Shown piece after piece: positions 18,410 to 27,811 of a stretch of DNA of 64,000 nt. The stretch is taken from NCBI RefSeq assembly GCF_014636935.1, contig NZ_BMES01000003.1:310001-374000 (forward strand), in the 5' to 3' direction. This DNA is from Alsobacter metallidurans. GTDB lineage: Bacteria; Pseudomonadota; Alphaproteobacteria; Rhizobiales; Beijerinckiaceae. Within the stretch, counting starts at the first letter, position 1. Every line of letters begins with the position of its first letter. The notes beneath the pieces were generated by a model. The model had not been told where the DNA came from. It worked only from the letters and a program-made list of their open reading frames with translations, and made no database searches. The position numbers and the translations under genes were made by a program.

Positions 18410-18536
18410 GCGCACAAGATGGTCGGCGCAGCCGCTGCGGCAAGGGCGCGCGTCGGAACTGCAGAAACTCCGGCGACCCGCGCTTGACAAGCCCGGGCCA
18501 ATTTGTTCCTCTTTCGTTCACATCAGGAACACCGCC

Positions 18537-18926
18537 ATGGTCCCCGCGTGCGCGACGCCGAGCCTTCCCGTTTCCGCTTCCACGCCCCTCGCGGGCGAGC
18601 GCGGCGCCTCGCATGAGCCCCTGCGCGCCGGCGCCGGAACCGCGCTGGTGCGCCGCTTTCACGCCTGGCGCGGGCGTTCGGGCCGCCGCTATGTGGTGTC
18701 CGCCTACGAGCCCGGCGCCGCGCCCGACTATGCCGGGATGGTGGCGCTCGCCGTGCGGCGCCTGCCGGACGGACGTCTCACCATGCTGGGCGCCGTCGCG
18801 TGCGAGGGCTGGGACGCGCCGCTCGCCTCCGTGCCGGCCTTCGCGCGGGCGGACGAGATCCACCTCCACCTGCTCGCCGAGGACCAGGAAGGGCGCGCGG
18901 CCGTGGTGCGGGACCTCTGCGACTAA
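18537..18926 (+). CDS. Uncharacterised 129-residue protein
   Basis: I do not recognise the family. From the ATG at 18537 the protein has a low-complexity N-terminus (residues 1-35), then an alpha/beta segment with YVVSAYEPGAAPDYAGMVAL and AVRRLPDGRLTMLGAVAC and a C-terminus rich in acidic and His residues (ADEIHLHLLAEDQEGRAAV). No signal peptide or membrane span is evident. Its stop overlaps the end of the convergent cyclotransferase gene by 4 bp. Codon use matches its neighbours, so it is probably a real gene. Confidence 0.65.
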   Translation: MVPACATPSLPVSASTPLAGERGASHEPLRAGAGTALVRRFHAWRGRSGRRYVVSAYEPGAAPDYAGMVALAVRRLPDGRLTMLGAVACEGWDAPLASVPAFARADEIHLHLLAEDQEGRAAVVRDLCD

Positions 18927-19468
18927 ACCGCGCTCGTGCCTGGGATCAGCCGGTCGGACAGCCACGCCAGCGTCTTGTCCCGGATGCCCATTTCCAGCAG
19001 GTGGCTGTGGGTGTTGCGCACGTAGTCCGGGTTGGCCCCAGATATCCCGACTCCGCCCTCGACGATGCGCAAAAGGTCCGGCTCGGGCAGGCGCGGCGCG
19101 TATTGCACGTGCGACCGGTTCACCGTGTAGGCGATGCCCGGGACTGTGCGGCCGTCGACCAGGCGCAGCTGGTGCGCGGTTTCGCGGTACACCATCGTGA
19201 CCTGCTCTCGTTCGCGCAGATAGGCCAGCACCTCCGCGGCCCGCGCCGGCCCGACCCGGAAGGCGACGCCCCGGCAGGAGCCGCCCCGGTCCAGCCCCAG
19301 AACGAGGCCGGGTCGCTCGGCCGTTCCACGATGGTGGACCGAATACACGCACAAGGCGCGGTGATAGCCATGCAGGGTCGCGACGATCCGCTCGTCATGT
19401 TCGAAGCCGGGCCGCCACATCAGCGAGCCATAGCCGAAGACCCACAAATCGCCTGTATTCGCGTGCAT
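18923..19468 (-). CDS. Gamma-glutamylcyclotransferase (ChaC-like)
   Basis: Probably cleaves glutathione or gamma-glutamyl peptides to 5-oxoproline in the cytosol. The 181-residue protein starts at the ATG at 19468 and has the N-terminal substrate loop VFGYGSLMW (residues 10-18), typical of the GGCT fold, and HRGTAERPGLVLGL, characteristic of the ChaC branch. The catalytic glutamate is likely in YLREREQ or VYRET. It is a single gene that diverges from the DUF2125 gene. Confidence 0.88.
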   Translation of the reverse strand: MHANTGDLWVFGYGSLMWRPGFEHDERIVATLHGYHRALCVYSVHHRGTAERPGLVLGLDRGGSCRGVAFRVGPARAAEVLAYLREREQVTMVYRETAHQLRLVDGRTVPGIAYTVNRSHVQYAPRLPEPDLLRIVEGGVGISGANPDYVRNTHSHLLEMGIRDKTLAWLSDRLIPGTSAV

Positions 19469-19589
19469 TGCGTCGTTTGCTCTCGGGGGCGTGTGTTGGC
19501 GCTTGCTGCGCCAGCAGGTAGAGCATTTTGCGGCCCTGCGAAATCCGGGCGCGAACGAATCGCGTAAGCCGCCAGGAAACGGAGTTCCA

Positions 19590-20693
19590 ATGGAGCAGCA
19601 GGTCAGGCGCTGGTCGCGGACCAAACAGGAGCCGGTCCGCCGCCCGCGCCCGTCGCGGCTGCGCATCTTCGCGCCCTCGCTGCTGCTTCTGCTCTGCGGC
19701 GGCGCGGTCGGGGCGTTCTGGACATTCGCGTCCTGGTGCACCGCCCAGGAGATCGACGCATGGCTCGGCCGCGAAGCGGCGCTCGGCCGCGAATGGAGTT
19801 GCCCGGACCGAAAGATCGGCGGTTTCCCCTTCCGCATCGAGGTGTCCTGCGCCAAGCCAACCTTCAGCGGCGTCGCGGAGGGCCGGGCGGTGCGCGGCCA
19901 GCTCGCCGGCGCGGTTGCGGTCGCGCAGGTCTATGCGCCCAGCCACGTGATCGTGGAGGCCGAGGGCCCGCTGGAGGTGCGCGACGAGACCGGCGCCAAC
20001 CTCTCGGCCGCCTGGGAGCTGCTGCGCGCCAGCCTCGCCGGCAAGCCCGGCGCGGCGCTGGAGCGGATCTCGGTCGAGGGCAAGGGCCTCACGGTGGTGG
20101 CCGCCAACGCGGCGGGGTCGCTCGAGACGGGCGCGCGCAGCCTGGAGCTGCACCTGCGCCGCACCCCGGAGCGCCCGCCCGAGGACGGCGCCTTCGATGT
20201 CGCCGCCACGCTGAACGGCGCGCGCATCGCGCCGCTCGACGCCATGCTGGGCGGCTCCGACGCCACCGACGCCACCGTGCTGGCCACGGTCACGCGGGCC
20301 GAGCCGCTCGGCGGCCACGGGCTCAAGTCCGAGCTCGATCGCTGGCGCGAGGCCGGCGGCCGCGTCCAGCTCACCAGCCTGACGCTCCTGAAGGGAACCA
20401 AGCGCGTGGACGCCGCCGGCAGCCTCGGGCTGGACGAGCTGCACCGGGCGCAAGGCCGCATCGAGGTGACGCTCACCGGACTGGACGAGCTGCTGCAGTC
20501 GATGGGGGTCGGCAGCCGCACCGCCGCGATCGGCGGGTTGATCGCCAGCGTGCTCGGCGGCAAGAAGGCCGACGTGGAGCCTCCGCCCGGCGCCACCGGG
20601 GCGCTGAAGGGCGTCACGCTGCCGCTGCGGCTCGACGCCGGCAAGGCCTTCCTCGGCCCCATCCCGGTTGCGCGGCTGACGCCGGTTTACTGA
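19590..20693 (+). CDS. DUF2125 domain-containing envelope protein
   Basis: A 367-residue alphaproteobacterial protein of unknown function. The ATG at 19590 is preceded by GGAAACGGAG. An Arg-rich cytoplasmic N-terminus (residues 1-33) leads into one hydrophobic segment (about 34-55, IFAPSLLLLLCGGAVGAF), so the rest is periplasmic. The DUF2125 signature CPDRKIGGFPFRIEVSC begins near residue 72 and contains two cysteines that may form a disulfide. A start at 19491 is open but would overlap the divergent promoter. Confidence 0.85.
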   Translation: MEQQVRRWSRTKQEPVRRPRPSRLRIFAPSLLLLLCGGAVGAFWTFASWCTAQEIDAWLGREAALGREWSCPDRKIGGFPFRIEVSCAKPTFSGVAEGRAVRGQLAGAVAVAQVYAPSHVIVEAEGPLEVRDETGANLSAAWELLRASLAGKPGAALERISVEGKGLTVVAANAAGSLETGARSLELHLRRTPERPPEDGAFDVAATLNGARIAPLDAMLGGSDATDATVLATVTRAEPLGGHGLKSELDRWREAGGRVQLTSLTLLKGTKRVDAAGSLGLDELHRAQGRIEVTLTGLDELLQSMGVGSRTAAIGGLIASVLGGKKADVEPPPGATGALKGVTLPLRLDAGKAFLGPIPVARLTPVY

Positions 20694-20737
20694 GGCCTTT
20701 CCGGCCGCCGCCATGAACCACGGGGCGATCCTGCCGC

Positions 20738-22126
20738 ATGCGTGAGAGCCCCGCCGCCTATCCGCCGACCTCCGCCCGGGTGGCGTGGATCTTTTTCGAC
20801 TGGGCGACGCAGCCTTTCTTCACGCTGGTCACCACTTTCATCTTCGCACCGTTCTTCGCGGCCCGGATCGCCCAGACCCCGGCCGACGGACAGGCCTTGT
20901 GGGGCTACGCGACGGGCGCGGCCGGCTTTCTGATCGCGCTCGGCTCGCCGACGCTGGGCGCCGTGGCGGACGCGACGGGTCAGCGCAAGCCCTGGATCGC
21001 GGGCTTCGGCGCATTGCTGGCGCTCGGCTGCGCCGCCCTGTGGTTTGCCGCGCCGGGCGAACGCTGGGCCATCCCGGCGGCGCTCGCCGGCTTTGCGATT
21101 GCGACCGTGGGCGCTGAATTCGCCACCGTGTTCAACAACGCCATGATGCCGACGCTGGCTCCGCCGGAGCGGCTGGGCCGCCTGTCCGGCACCGGCTGGG
21201 CCGTTGGCTATCTCGGTGGCCTGCTGGCGCTCGCCTTCACGCTCGCGTGCCTGTCCGCCGCGCCCGAGACGGGCCTGACGCTGGCGGGCCTTCGGCCGCT
21301 GTTCGGACTGGATCCCGCGAGCGGCGGCGGCGACCGCGCCGTGGGGCCGCTCTCGGCGATTTGGTTCGTGGTTTTCGTCGCCCCGATGTTCTGGCTCTGC
21401 CCGGACGGCCGGTCATCCCGGCTTTCCCTGCGAAAGGCCGCCCGGCTCGGCCTCGCGACGCTGGGCGCCAGCATCCGGGCGCTGTCGCCCAGCCAGCCGC
21501 TGGCGCGCTTCCTGCTGGCCAACATGCTCTACGCGGATGGCCTCGCGACCCTGTTCGCGCTCGGCGGCATCTACGCCGCCGGGGCGTTCGGCTGGGGCAC
21601 GACGCAGATCGGCCTTTTCGGCATCGTGCTGATCGTCACCGGCGCGATCGGGGCCTTCGTGGGCGGGCGCCTCGACGAAAGCATCGGCCCCCGGCGCGTG
21701 ATCGCGATCGGGGTGTCGCTGCTGCTGCTGGCCGTGATCGGCATCCTCGGCACCACGCGCGACACGGTGCTGTTTCTCTGGCCGTCCTCGCCGCCCGGTC
21801 CCGCCCTGTTCGCGTCCGGGGCGGAGCAGTGCTACCTGGCGCTCGGCTCGCTGATCGGCCTCGTGGCCGGCCCCGTCCAGGCGGCCTCCCGCACGATGCT
21901 GGCGCGCCTGTCGCCGCCAGGCCAGGCCGGGCAATCCTTCGGCCTGTTCGCGCTGTCCGGCAAAGTGACGTCGTTTCTGGGCCCGACGCTGGCCGCGATC
22001 GTGACCGACATCTTCGACAGCCAGCGCGCCGGGCTCGCCACGCTGGTGCTGTTCTTCGGCGCGGGACTGGCCGTGCTCCTCGCCGCGCCGTCGTCCCTCA
22101 GTGGCGGAAGTGCCGATAACCGGTGA
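20738..22126 (+). CDS. MFS transporter, UMF1 (Atg22-like) family
   Basis: A 462-residue inner-membrane transporter with about 12 hydrophobic helices. The N-terminal motif [20 protein letters not shown] is characteristic of the UMF1 branch related to the vacuolar effluxer Atg22, and DATGQRKPW is the loop 2-3 motif. [20 protein letters not shown] near the C-terminus is also typical. Fungal Atg22 exports amino acids; the bacterial substrate is unknown. Its last 29 bp overlap the convergent purH gene. Confidence 0.88.
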   Translation: MRESPAAYPPTSARVAWIFFDWATQPFFTLVTTFIFAPFFAARIAQTPADGQALWGYATGAAGFLIALGSPTLGAVADATGQRKPWIAGFGALLALGCAALWFAAPGERWAIPAALAGFAIATVGAEFATVFNNAMMPTLAPPERLGRLSGTGWAVGYLGGLLALAFTLACLSAAPETGLTLAGLRPLFGLDPASGGGDRAVGPLSAIWFVVFVAPMFWLCPDGRSSRLSLRKAARLGLATLGASIRALSPSQPLARFLLANMLYADGLATLFALGGIYAAGAFGWGTTQIGLFGIVLIVTGAIGAFVGGRLDESIGPRRVIAIGVSLLLLAVIGILGTTRDTVLFLWPSSPPGPALFASGAEQCYLALGSLIGLVAGPVQAASRTMLARLSPPGQAGQSFGLFALSGKVTSFLGPTLAAIVTDIFDSQRAGLATLVLFFGAGLAVLLAAPSSLSGGSADNR

Positions 22127-23690
22127 ACACCATCGCGAGGCCGGCCTCGTCCGCGGCCTTGATGACGTCGTCGTCCCGCATGGAGCCGCCCGGCTGGATC
22201 ACGGCCGTTGCGCCCGCCTCGGCGGCGGCCAGCAAGCCGTCCGCGAACGGGAAGAAGGCGTCCGACGCCACCACGGAGCCCTTGGCGAGCGTCTCGGGCA
22301 GGCCGGCCGCCTTGGCGGCCTCGGCCGCCTTCCAGGCCGCGATGCGGGATGAGTCCACCCGGCTCATCTGTCCGGCCCCGACCCCCACGGTCGCGCCGTC
22401 CTTGACGTACACGATGGCGTTGGACTTCACGTGCTTGGCGACCCGGAACGCAAACAGCATGTCGCGCATCTCGGCGTCGGTGGGCTGGCGCTTGGTCACG
22501 ACCTTCAGCGCCATGTCGTCCACCACGGCGTTGTCGCGCGCCTGCATCAGGAAGCCGCCCGCCACGGTGCGCATCGAGAGACCCTCGGCGCGCGGGTTCG
22601 GCAGGCCGCCCGTCACCAGCAGGCGCAGGTTCTTTTTGGCCGCAACCAGCGCGATCGCGTCCTCGTCCGCCTCCGGGGCGATGATCACCTCGGTAAAGAT
22701 TTCGACGATCGCCTTGGCGGCCTCGGCGTCGAGCCGGCGGTTCAGCGCCACGATGCCGCCGAAGGCCGACACGGGATCGCAGGCCAGCGCCTTGCGGTAG
22801 GCCTCGGCCAGCGTCGCGCCCTCGGCGACGCCGCACGGATTGGCGTGCTTGATGATCGCCACCGCGGCCGATCGCGCCGGGTCGAACTCGGCCACGCACT
22901 CGAAGGCCGCGTCCGTGTCGTTGATGTTGTTGAAGGACAGCGTCTTGCCCTGCACCTGACGCGCTGTGGCGACGCCAGGCCGGCTCTCGGGCGTGCGGTA
23001 GAAGGCCGCCCACTGATGCGGGTTCTCGCCATACCGCATGGTCTCGGCGAGGCGCCCGCCCACCGCCCGGTAGGTCGGCGAGGTTTCGCCGAGCTCGCGC
23101 GTGAACCAGTTCGAGATCGCGGCGTCATACGCGGCCGTGCGCGCATAAGCCTTGGCGGCGAGGCGCTTGCGGGTCGCGAGCGTGGTCGCGCCGCCATTGG
23201 CCCCCATCTCGCCCAGCACCAGGGCGTAATCCTCCGCGTCCACCACCACGGCGACGTCGCCATGGTTCTTGGCCGCCGCGCGGATCATGGCCGGGCCGCC
23301 GATGTCGATGTTCTCGACGCAGTCCTCGTAGCCCTTGCCTGCCGCGACGGTGGCCTCGAACGGGTAGAGGTTCACCACAAGGAGGTCGATCGGCTGGATC
23401 GCGTGGGCCAGCATCGCGGCCTCGTGCTCGGGGTTCTCGCGGATGGCGAGCAGCCCGCCATGCACCTTGGGGTGCAGCGTCTTCACGCGGCCGTCCATCA
23501 TTTCCGGAAAGCCGGTGAGGTCGGAGACGTCCAGCACGGGCAGCCCCGCATCCGCGATCGCCTTGCTGGTTCCGCCGGTGGACACCAGCTCGACCCCGGC
23601 GTCGCGGAGCGCCCGCGCGAGGTCGACGAGGCCGGTCTTGTCCGACACCGAAAGAAGCGCGCGGGTCACGCGCCTGAGATCGCTCGCCAT
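22098..23690 (-). CDS. purH: Bifunctional AICAR formyltransferase / IMP cyclohydrolase
   Basis: Catalyses the last two steps of de novo IMP synthesis. The ATG at 23690 gives 530 residues, the usual length. The N-terminal MGS-like IMP cyclohydrolase domain (about 1-200) shows [15 protein letters not shown] and STGGTSKAI. The C-terminal AICAR formyltransferase domain contains the catalytic KHANPCG and later [14 protein letters not shown]. It overlaps the UMF1 transporter gene tail to tail by 29 bp. The heparinase-like gene lies 133 bp upstream in the same direction. Confidence 0.97.
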   Translation of the reverse strand: MASDLRRVTRALLSVSDKTGLVDLARALRDAGVELVSTGGTSKAIADAGLPVLDVSDLTGFPEMMDGRVKTLHPKVHGGLLAIRENPEHEAAMLAHAIQPIDLLVVNLYPFEATVAAGKGYEDCVENIDIGGPAMIRAAAKNHGDVAVVVDAEDYALVLGEMGANGGATTLATRKRLAAKAYARTAAYDAAISNWFTRELGETSPTYRAVGGRLAETMRYGENPHQWAAFYRTPESRPGVATARQVQGKTLSFNNINDTDAAFECVAEFDPARSAAVAIIKHANPCGVAEGATLAEAYRKALACDPVSAFGGIVALNRRLDAEAAKAIVEIFTEVIIAPEADEDAIALVAAKKNLRLLVTGGLPNPRAEGLSMRTVAGGFLMQARDNAVVDDMALKVVTKRQPTDAEMRDMLFAFRVAKHVKSNAIVYVKDGATVGVGAGQMSRVDSSRIAAWKAAEAAKAAGLPETLAKGSVVASDAFFPFADGLLAAAEAGATAVIQPGGSMRDDDVIKAADEAGLAMVFTGYRHFRH

Positions 23691-23823
23691 GGTGCACCTT
23701 GTCGCAGATTGCCGCCGTCCACGGATCGGGCGGACGACGTTTGCGGGCGCGATAGCACGATCGGTTCCGGCGGGGAATGCGCCTATCGGCAAGGCTGCCC
23801 GTCAAACGGGCTCAGGACAGGGG

Positions 23824-25584
23824 TCAAGCCGGGTCAGCGGGGGTGCTTTCGGCCTGCGCCGCGCTGCGGCGGCCGGCGGCGGTCTCGCGTGTGAAGCGCC
23901 ATTCCACCACGGGCGTCGTCCGGTACGCGCCATGCACCACGAGCTGCTCGCTGCGGCGGGCGCCGTCCGGGGCGGCGAAGAAGATGCTTTCCTCGATGCC
24001 CACCATCATCCCGCCGGCGTCGAACACCCAGGCCGGGCCGTTGGTGGAGGCAAGCCGCACCGAGCGGCCATCCTCGCTGCGCTCGGCCGTGACCGTGGGA
24101 TGGAGATGGAAGCGCACCGCGAAGGCGTCGGGCCCGTTCTGCGATCCCCGGGCGTTGAGGACCTGGATCCTGTCCTCGCCGGTCAGGCGCTCGCCCGTGA
24201 GCTCGGCCAGCACGCGGCGATGGTGGATGACCCCGAACGCCGCCCGGTAGCCGTCATGGCTCGCCTCGATGCCGATTGCGGGCGGGTCGGGCTCGCGCCG
24301 GGCGATCCGCTCCATCGGGACCTCGCGCGGGCCGGCCAGGATCGGCGACCCCAGAAAGGGCGAGCCTTCCTGCACGAAGCGGCAGGACGACGTGTCGTTC
24401 ACCGTCACGGTGGAATGCGCCGCCGTTGAGCGCGCCAGCTGGCGCCAGTGGTCGCCGCCTGGCGGCGGCGAGCCGCAATTCACCACGATGCGGGCCGGGC
24501 CGTCCGAGAACTCGAATGACAGGCAGCCCGCATGCGCGCGGCCGGAAAACTCCTCGGGCGGCGGCTTGCCTGCGTCCATGATCACCAGCGCGCCCCGCGC
24601 CTGGATGCGCTGGAAGCCGCTATGCGGCGCGTTCTCCATGGCCTGCGAACGGGCGTCCGTATAGGCCAGCAGCGTCGCCAGCGTATCGGCCGGCGTCACG
24701 CTCATGCCGTTGAACAGCGCCAGCGACCCATCCGCATGCCGGAAGAGCCGCAGCATCGGCATCATGCGGTCGATGCCGTTCAGCAGCGCGCGCGGCGGCT
24801 CCACGCCCTGGTTGGCGTAGACCTGCCTGAGCGGCAGCAGGTCCGTGAGCAGGTCCACCAGCGTGCGCGGGTTGCGCCCCACATGCCCGCCATCGGGCAG
24901 GATCTGGCGCTCCAGCGCGTCCGCGAGCTGGCGCGAGGCGCGGCGTTGCGCGCCCGCGCTCGCGCCCGTGCACAAGGCCACATAGGCGAGCGCGATCGCG
25001 CCCAGGAGCCGGCGCTCGCCGTCCTCCGTGCGCCCGAGCTGGCGCTGCAGCCGCACGCTCTGGCGCACGATCGAGCGCAGGAACCTGCGATAGAAATCCC
25101 GGTCCGCCCCGTCCAGGATCACAGGCGACTGGCTGAGCCACGAGATGAGACGGCGCGCCATGACGCCGGTTTCCCACGCCACCCCGCGCGGACGGCCCCA
25201 GGCGCCGATCCAGTCGTCCACCAGCGCGCGGGCGTTGGCGCGGGCGAGAGCCGACTCGGCCGCCCGCAAATGGCGCAGCCAGCCGAACCCCATCAGCCCC
25301 TCGGCCCAGGCTGCGGAAGGCGGGTCGATCAGAAAGGGCGACTTGCCGCCCGCCGCCACGACCTTGCCGGAGAATGCGAAATAGCCCGCGTAGATGTCGC
25401 TCGCCACCGTGGGATCGGTGGTGCGCAGGTCTTGCGGCGCCACCACGAGCCGCTCGGCCGCAGGCGCGCCCGACGGCTTCAGCGCGCGCAGCGGCGCGGT
25501 GATCACGCGCATGCTCCGCCGAAGCCCGAGACGCGTCGCGAGCCATGCCAGTCGCCAGCGATCCGCGACAACGCGTGTCGTCAA
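23824..25584 (-). CDS. Heparinase II/III-family protein
   Basis: A 586-residue protein with an (alpha/alpha) toroid N-terminal half (about 60-310) and a beta-sheet heparinase II/III C-terminal domain (about 320-550). The latter includes HAGCLSFEFSDG and RSTAAHSTVTVNDTSSC, where conserved His and Ser/Thr residues occur. I use the TTG at 25584 because GGGGGAG lies 7 bp upstream of it and the residues after it (DRWRLAWLATRLG) look like family N-termini; the ATG at 25512 is the alternative. Rhizobial homologues next to purH are conserved but have no established polysaccharide substrate. Confidence 0.85.
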   Translation of the reverse strand: MTTRVVADRWRLAWLATRLGLRRSMRVITAPLRALKPSGAPAAERLVVAPQDLRTTDPTVASDIYAGYFAFSGKVVAAGGKSPFLIDPPSAAWAEGLMGFGWLRHLRAAESALARANARALVDDWIGAWGRPRGVAWETGVMARRLISWLSQSPVILDGADRDFYRRFLRSIVRQSVRLQRQLGRTEDGERRLLGAIALAYVALCTGASAGAQRRASRQLADALERQILPDGGHVGRNPRTLVDLLTDLLPLRQVYANQGVEPPRALLNGIDRMMPMLRLFRHADGSLALFNGMSVTPADTLATLLAYTDARSQAMENAPHSGFQRIQARGALVIMDAGKPPPEEFSGRAHAGCLSFEFSDGPARIVVNCGSPPPGGDHWRQLARSTAAHSTVTVNDTSSCRFVQEGSPFLGSPILAGPREVPMERIARREPDPPAIGIEASHDGYRAAFGVIHHRRVLAELTGERLTGEDRIQVLNARGSQNGPDAFAVRFHLHPTVTAERSEDGRSVRLASTNGPAWVFDAGGMMVGIEESIFFAAPDGARRSEQLVVHGAYRTTPVVEWRFTRETAAGRRSAAQAESTPADPA

Positions 25585-25850
25585 GCAGGCCCACTCCCCC
25601 GACGGGCCAACGCCCGTCCGTTTACCAACCGCTAACCGTAAGCGCGTGATCGGGGCACCTTGAAGCGCGCATGGTTAACGAGGTCTTAGCACTGCGGCGC
25701 ACGTCGCCGTGACGCTTTCGTGTTTCCAACCGGCATGGCTCGAATGCAACGCCCAAGCCGGGCCCGGCGTTTACCGCTCCGATCGGAATGACTCGCGGCC
25801 GCGCCCCGGCCCGCGTTATCGGTTGCCACCTTGTCGGACGGGACCCCCGC

Positions 25851-26357
25851 ATGACATGCAAGACCCTGTTTCTCGCTGTTTCGCTGACGATCGCCGGAGC
25901 CGCGGCCGCGCAGGCCGCCGTGGAGCGCGTGCCTTTTTCGGGCGGCGTGGAGCGCGGCGCCATCATGGTCCGCACCTCCGAGCGCAAGCTTTACCTCTCG
26001 CTCGGCGACGGCACGGCGCTGCGCTACCCGGTCGCGGTCGGCAAGCTCGGCAAGTCCTGGCAAGGCGCGGCGAAGATCGACGGCAAATATGTGGAGCCGG
26101 CCTGGTCCCCGCCCGCCGAGGTCAAGCGCGACAACCCGCGCATGCCCGATCTCATCCCGCCCGGCCCCAACAACCCCATGGGCGCCCGGGCGCTGACGCT
26201 GGCGGGCGGCGAGTACGCCATCCATGGCACCACCCGCAAGATGCGCGCCTCCATCGGCACGGCGGCCTCCTATGGCTGCATCCGTATGTTCAACGAGGAC
26301 GTGATCGACCTGTTCGACCGCGTTTCGGTGGGGGCGACCGTCTACGTCACGCCGTGA
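25851..26357 (+). CDS. Exported L,D-transpeptidase with SYGC active site
   Basis: A 168-residue YkuD-domain enzyme of the periplasm. The ATG at 25851 begins a signal peptide (TCKTLFLAVSLTIAG, cleavage near AAAQA at 18-22). The active site has His125 in IHGT and catalytic Cys143 in ASYGCIRM; the usual His before Gly is Tyr141. The protein has the family's early substrate segment RTSERKLYLSLGDG. Its last 11 bp overlap the convergent cfa gene. This is the second L,D-transpeptidase in the window. Confidence 0.88.
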   Translation: MTCKTLFLAVSLTIAGAAAAQAAVERVPFSGGVERGAIMVRTSERKLYLSLGDGTALRYPVAVGKLGKSWQGAAKIDGKYVEPAWSPPAEVKRDNPRMPDLIPPGPNNPMGARALTLAGGEYAIHGTTRKMRASIGTAASYGCIRMFNEDVIDLFDRVSVGATVYVTP

Positions 26358-27687
26358 CGGCGGGCGCGTCCGCGTCCCGCGTCTCGTAGAGGTCGGCCCG
26401 GCTCGGCGGCAGGCCGGCCGGTCCCTTGTGGCGCTTCGACACGAGCGTCTGGAAAATCCCCACCGCCGAGCGCTCGAACGCGAGCGAACAGCCGGCCAGG
26501 TACAACAGCCACATGCGGGTCTTTTCCGGGCCGACCTCGGCCTCGGCCGCCGCTCGGTTCGCGTGGAGCCGCTCGAACCAGATCCGGGTCGTGCGGGCGT
26601 AGTGCTCGCGCCAGCCCTCGACGTCGTGCACCTCCAGCTTGGCGCGCTCCATGTTGGCGATCGACATGCCAAGATGGTCGAGCTCGCCGCCCGGGAAGAT
26701 GTAGCGCACCAGCGCCTTGTACTCGGGCCGCATCTTGCGGAACGCCTTGTCGTCCCCCTTGGCGGGGCGCGAGATGGCGTGGTGCAGGTAGAGCCCGCGC
26801 GGGCGCAGCAGCTTGTTGATGGTCGCGAAATAGGCCGCGTGGTTGTCGATGCCGACATGCTCGAACATGCCGATGGACGCGATCTTGTCGAACTCGCGGT
26901 CCAGCGCCCGGTAGTCCTTCAGCTCCACCGTCACGCGATCCGACAGGCCCAGCCGGGCCGCCTTCTCGGTCGCGTGCGCGAGCTGCTCCTTGGAGAGCGT
27001 CACCCCGGTCGCATGGACGCCGTAGTGCTGCGCCGCATGGCAGATCAGCGCCCCCCAGCCCGAGCCGATGTCGAGGAAGCGGTCGCCTGGTTTCAGCCGC
27101 AGCTTGCGGCAGATCATGTCGAGCTTGTCGCGCTGAGCGCGGTCGAGGTCGTCGTGCCAGTCGGGCTGGTAGTACGCGCAGGTGTAGACCATCTCGTCGT
27201 CCAGAAAGAGCCGGTAGAAGGCGTTCGAGACGTCGTAGTGGTAGGAGATGTTCTCCTGGTTGGTCTCGGCCTTGCCGGAACGCCGCGACGCGTCGTCCTC
27301 GATGCCGCCGAGGCCCCTGCGCGCCTCCTTGGGCGCAAGCAGGAACAAGCCGGCGGCCTTCAGGAGCTTTAGCTTCGACAGTTTGCGCGCCAGGCGCCCG
27401 GTCTTGCCTTCAGGCCGCGCCTTCGCGAGATCGAAGATCGTGCCGTTCTCGAGCTCGATCCGGCCCGCCACATGCGCCTCGATCAGCGTGTCGAGCTTGG
27501 GCCGGCGCAGGAGGGACGCAAACACGCCCTCCTCCGCCACCGCAATGCGCAGGCCGTCAGCCGGCCAGTTTGCCGGAACGGTTGTTCCGTCCCAGAGCCG
27601 AAACGCAAAGCCGAGCTTCAGCGTCTCGTGCGCGTCCGCGAGCGCGGCCCGCAGCGCCGCGAGCCTCTTGCGCGCCTTGTCGTCCAT
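26347..27687 (-). CDS. cfa: Cyclopropane-fatty-acyl-phospholipid synthase
   Basis: Methylenates unsaturated acyl chains of membrane phospholipids using SAM, a late-growth and acid-stress membrane modification. The ATG at 27687 gives 446 residues; starts further upstream would run through the ompW terminator. An N-terminal lipid-binding domain (about 1-150) precedes the methyltransferase domain with FLDIGSGWGALICHAAQHYG and VGIDNHAAYF. The active-site segment MFEHVG is present. Codon use matches the neighbours. Confidence 0.93.
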   Translation of the reverse strand: MDDKARKRLAALRAALADAHETLKLGFAFRLWDGTTVPANWPADGLRIAVAEEGVFASLLRRPKLDTLIEAHVAGRIELENGTIFDLAKARPEGKTGRLARKLSKLKLLKAAGLFLLAPKEARRGLGGIEDDASRRSGKAETNQENISYHYDVSNAFYRLFLDDEMVYTCAYYQPDWHDDLDRAQRDKLDMICRKLRLKPGDRFLDIGSGWGALICHAAQHYGVHATGVTLSKEQLAHATEKAARLGLSDRVTVELKDYRALDREFDKIASIGMFEHVGIDNHAAYFATINKLLRPRGLYLHHAISRPAKGDDKAFRKMRPEYKALVRYIFPGGELDHLGMSIANMERAKLEVHDVEGWREHYARTTRIWFERLHANRAAAEAEVGPEKTRMWLLYLAGCSLAFERSAVGIFQTLVSKRHKGPAGLPPSRADLYETRDADAPAVTA

Positions 27688-27756
27688 GAAAGCAGCCCGA
27701 TTCCAAAAGGGCCGCCACTCTAGCGGGAAGAGCCGCCGGATCAATTCGGCCGCGCG

Positions 27757-27789
27757 AAAAACGAAACGGCCCGCGCGAAGCGGGCCGTT
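27757..27789 (-). terminator. Intrinsic terminator after ompW
   Basis: On the minus strand a perfect 10-bp stem AACGGCCCGC / GCGGGCCGTT with a 5-base loop is followed by TCGTTTTT. It begins 23 bp past the ompW stop codon and is a textbook rho-independent terminator. Confidence 0.85.
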
Positions 27790-27811
27790 GAAGATGGAAC
27801 GCGCCCGGGCG

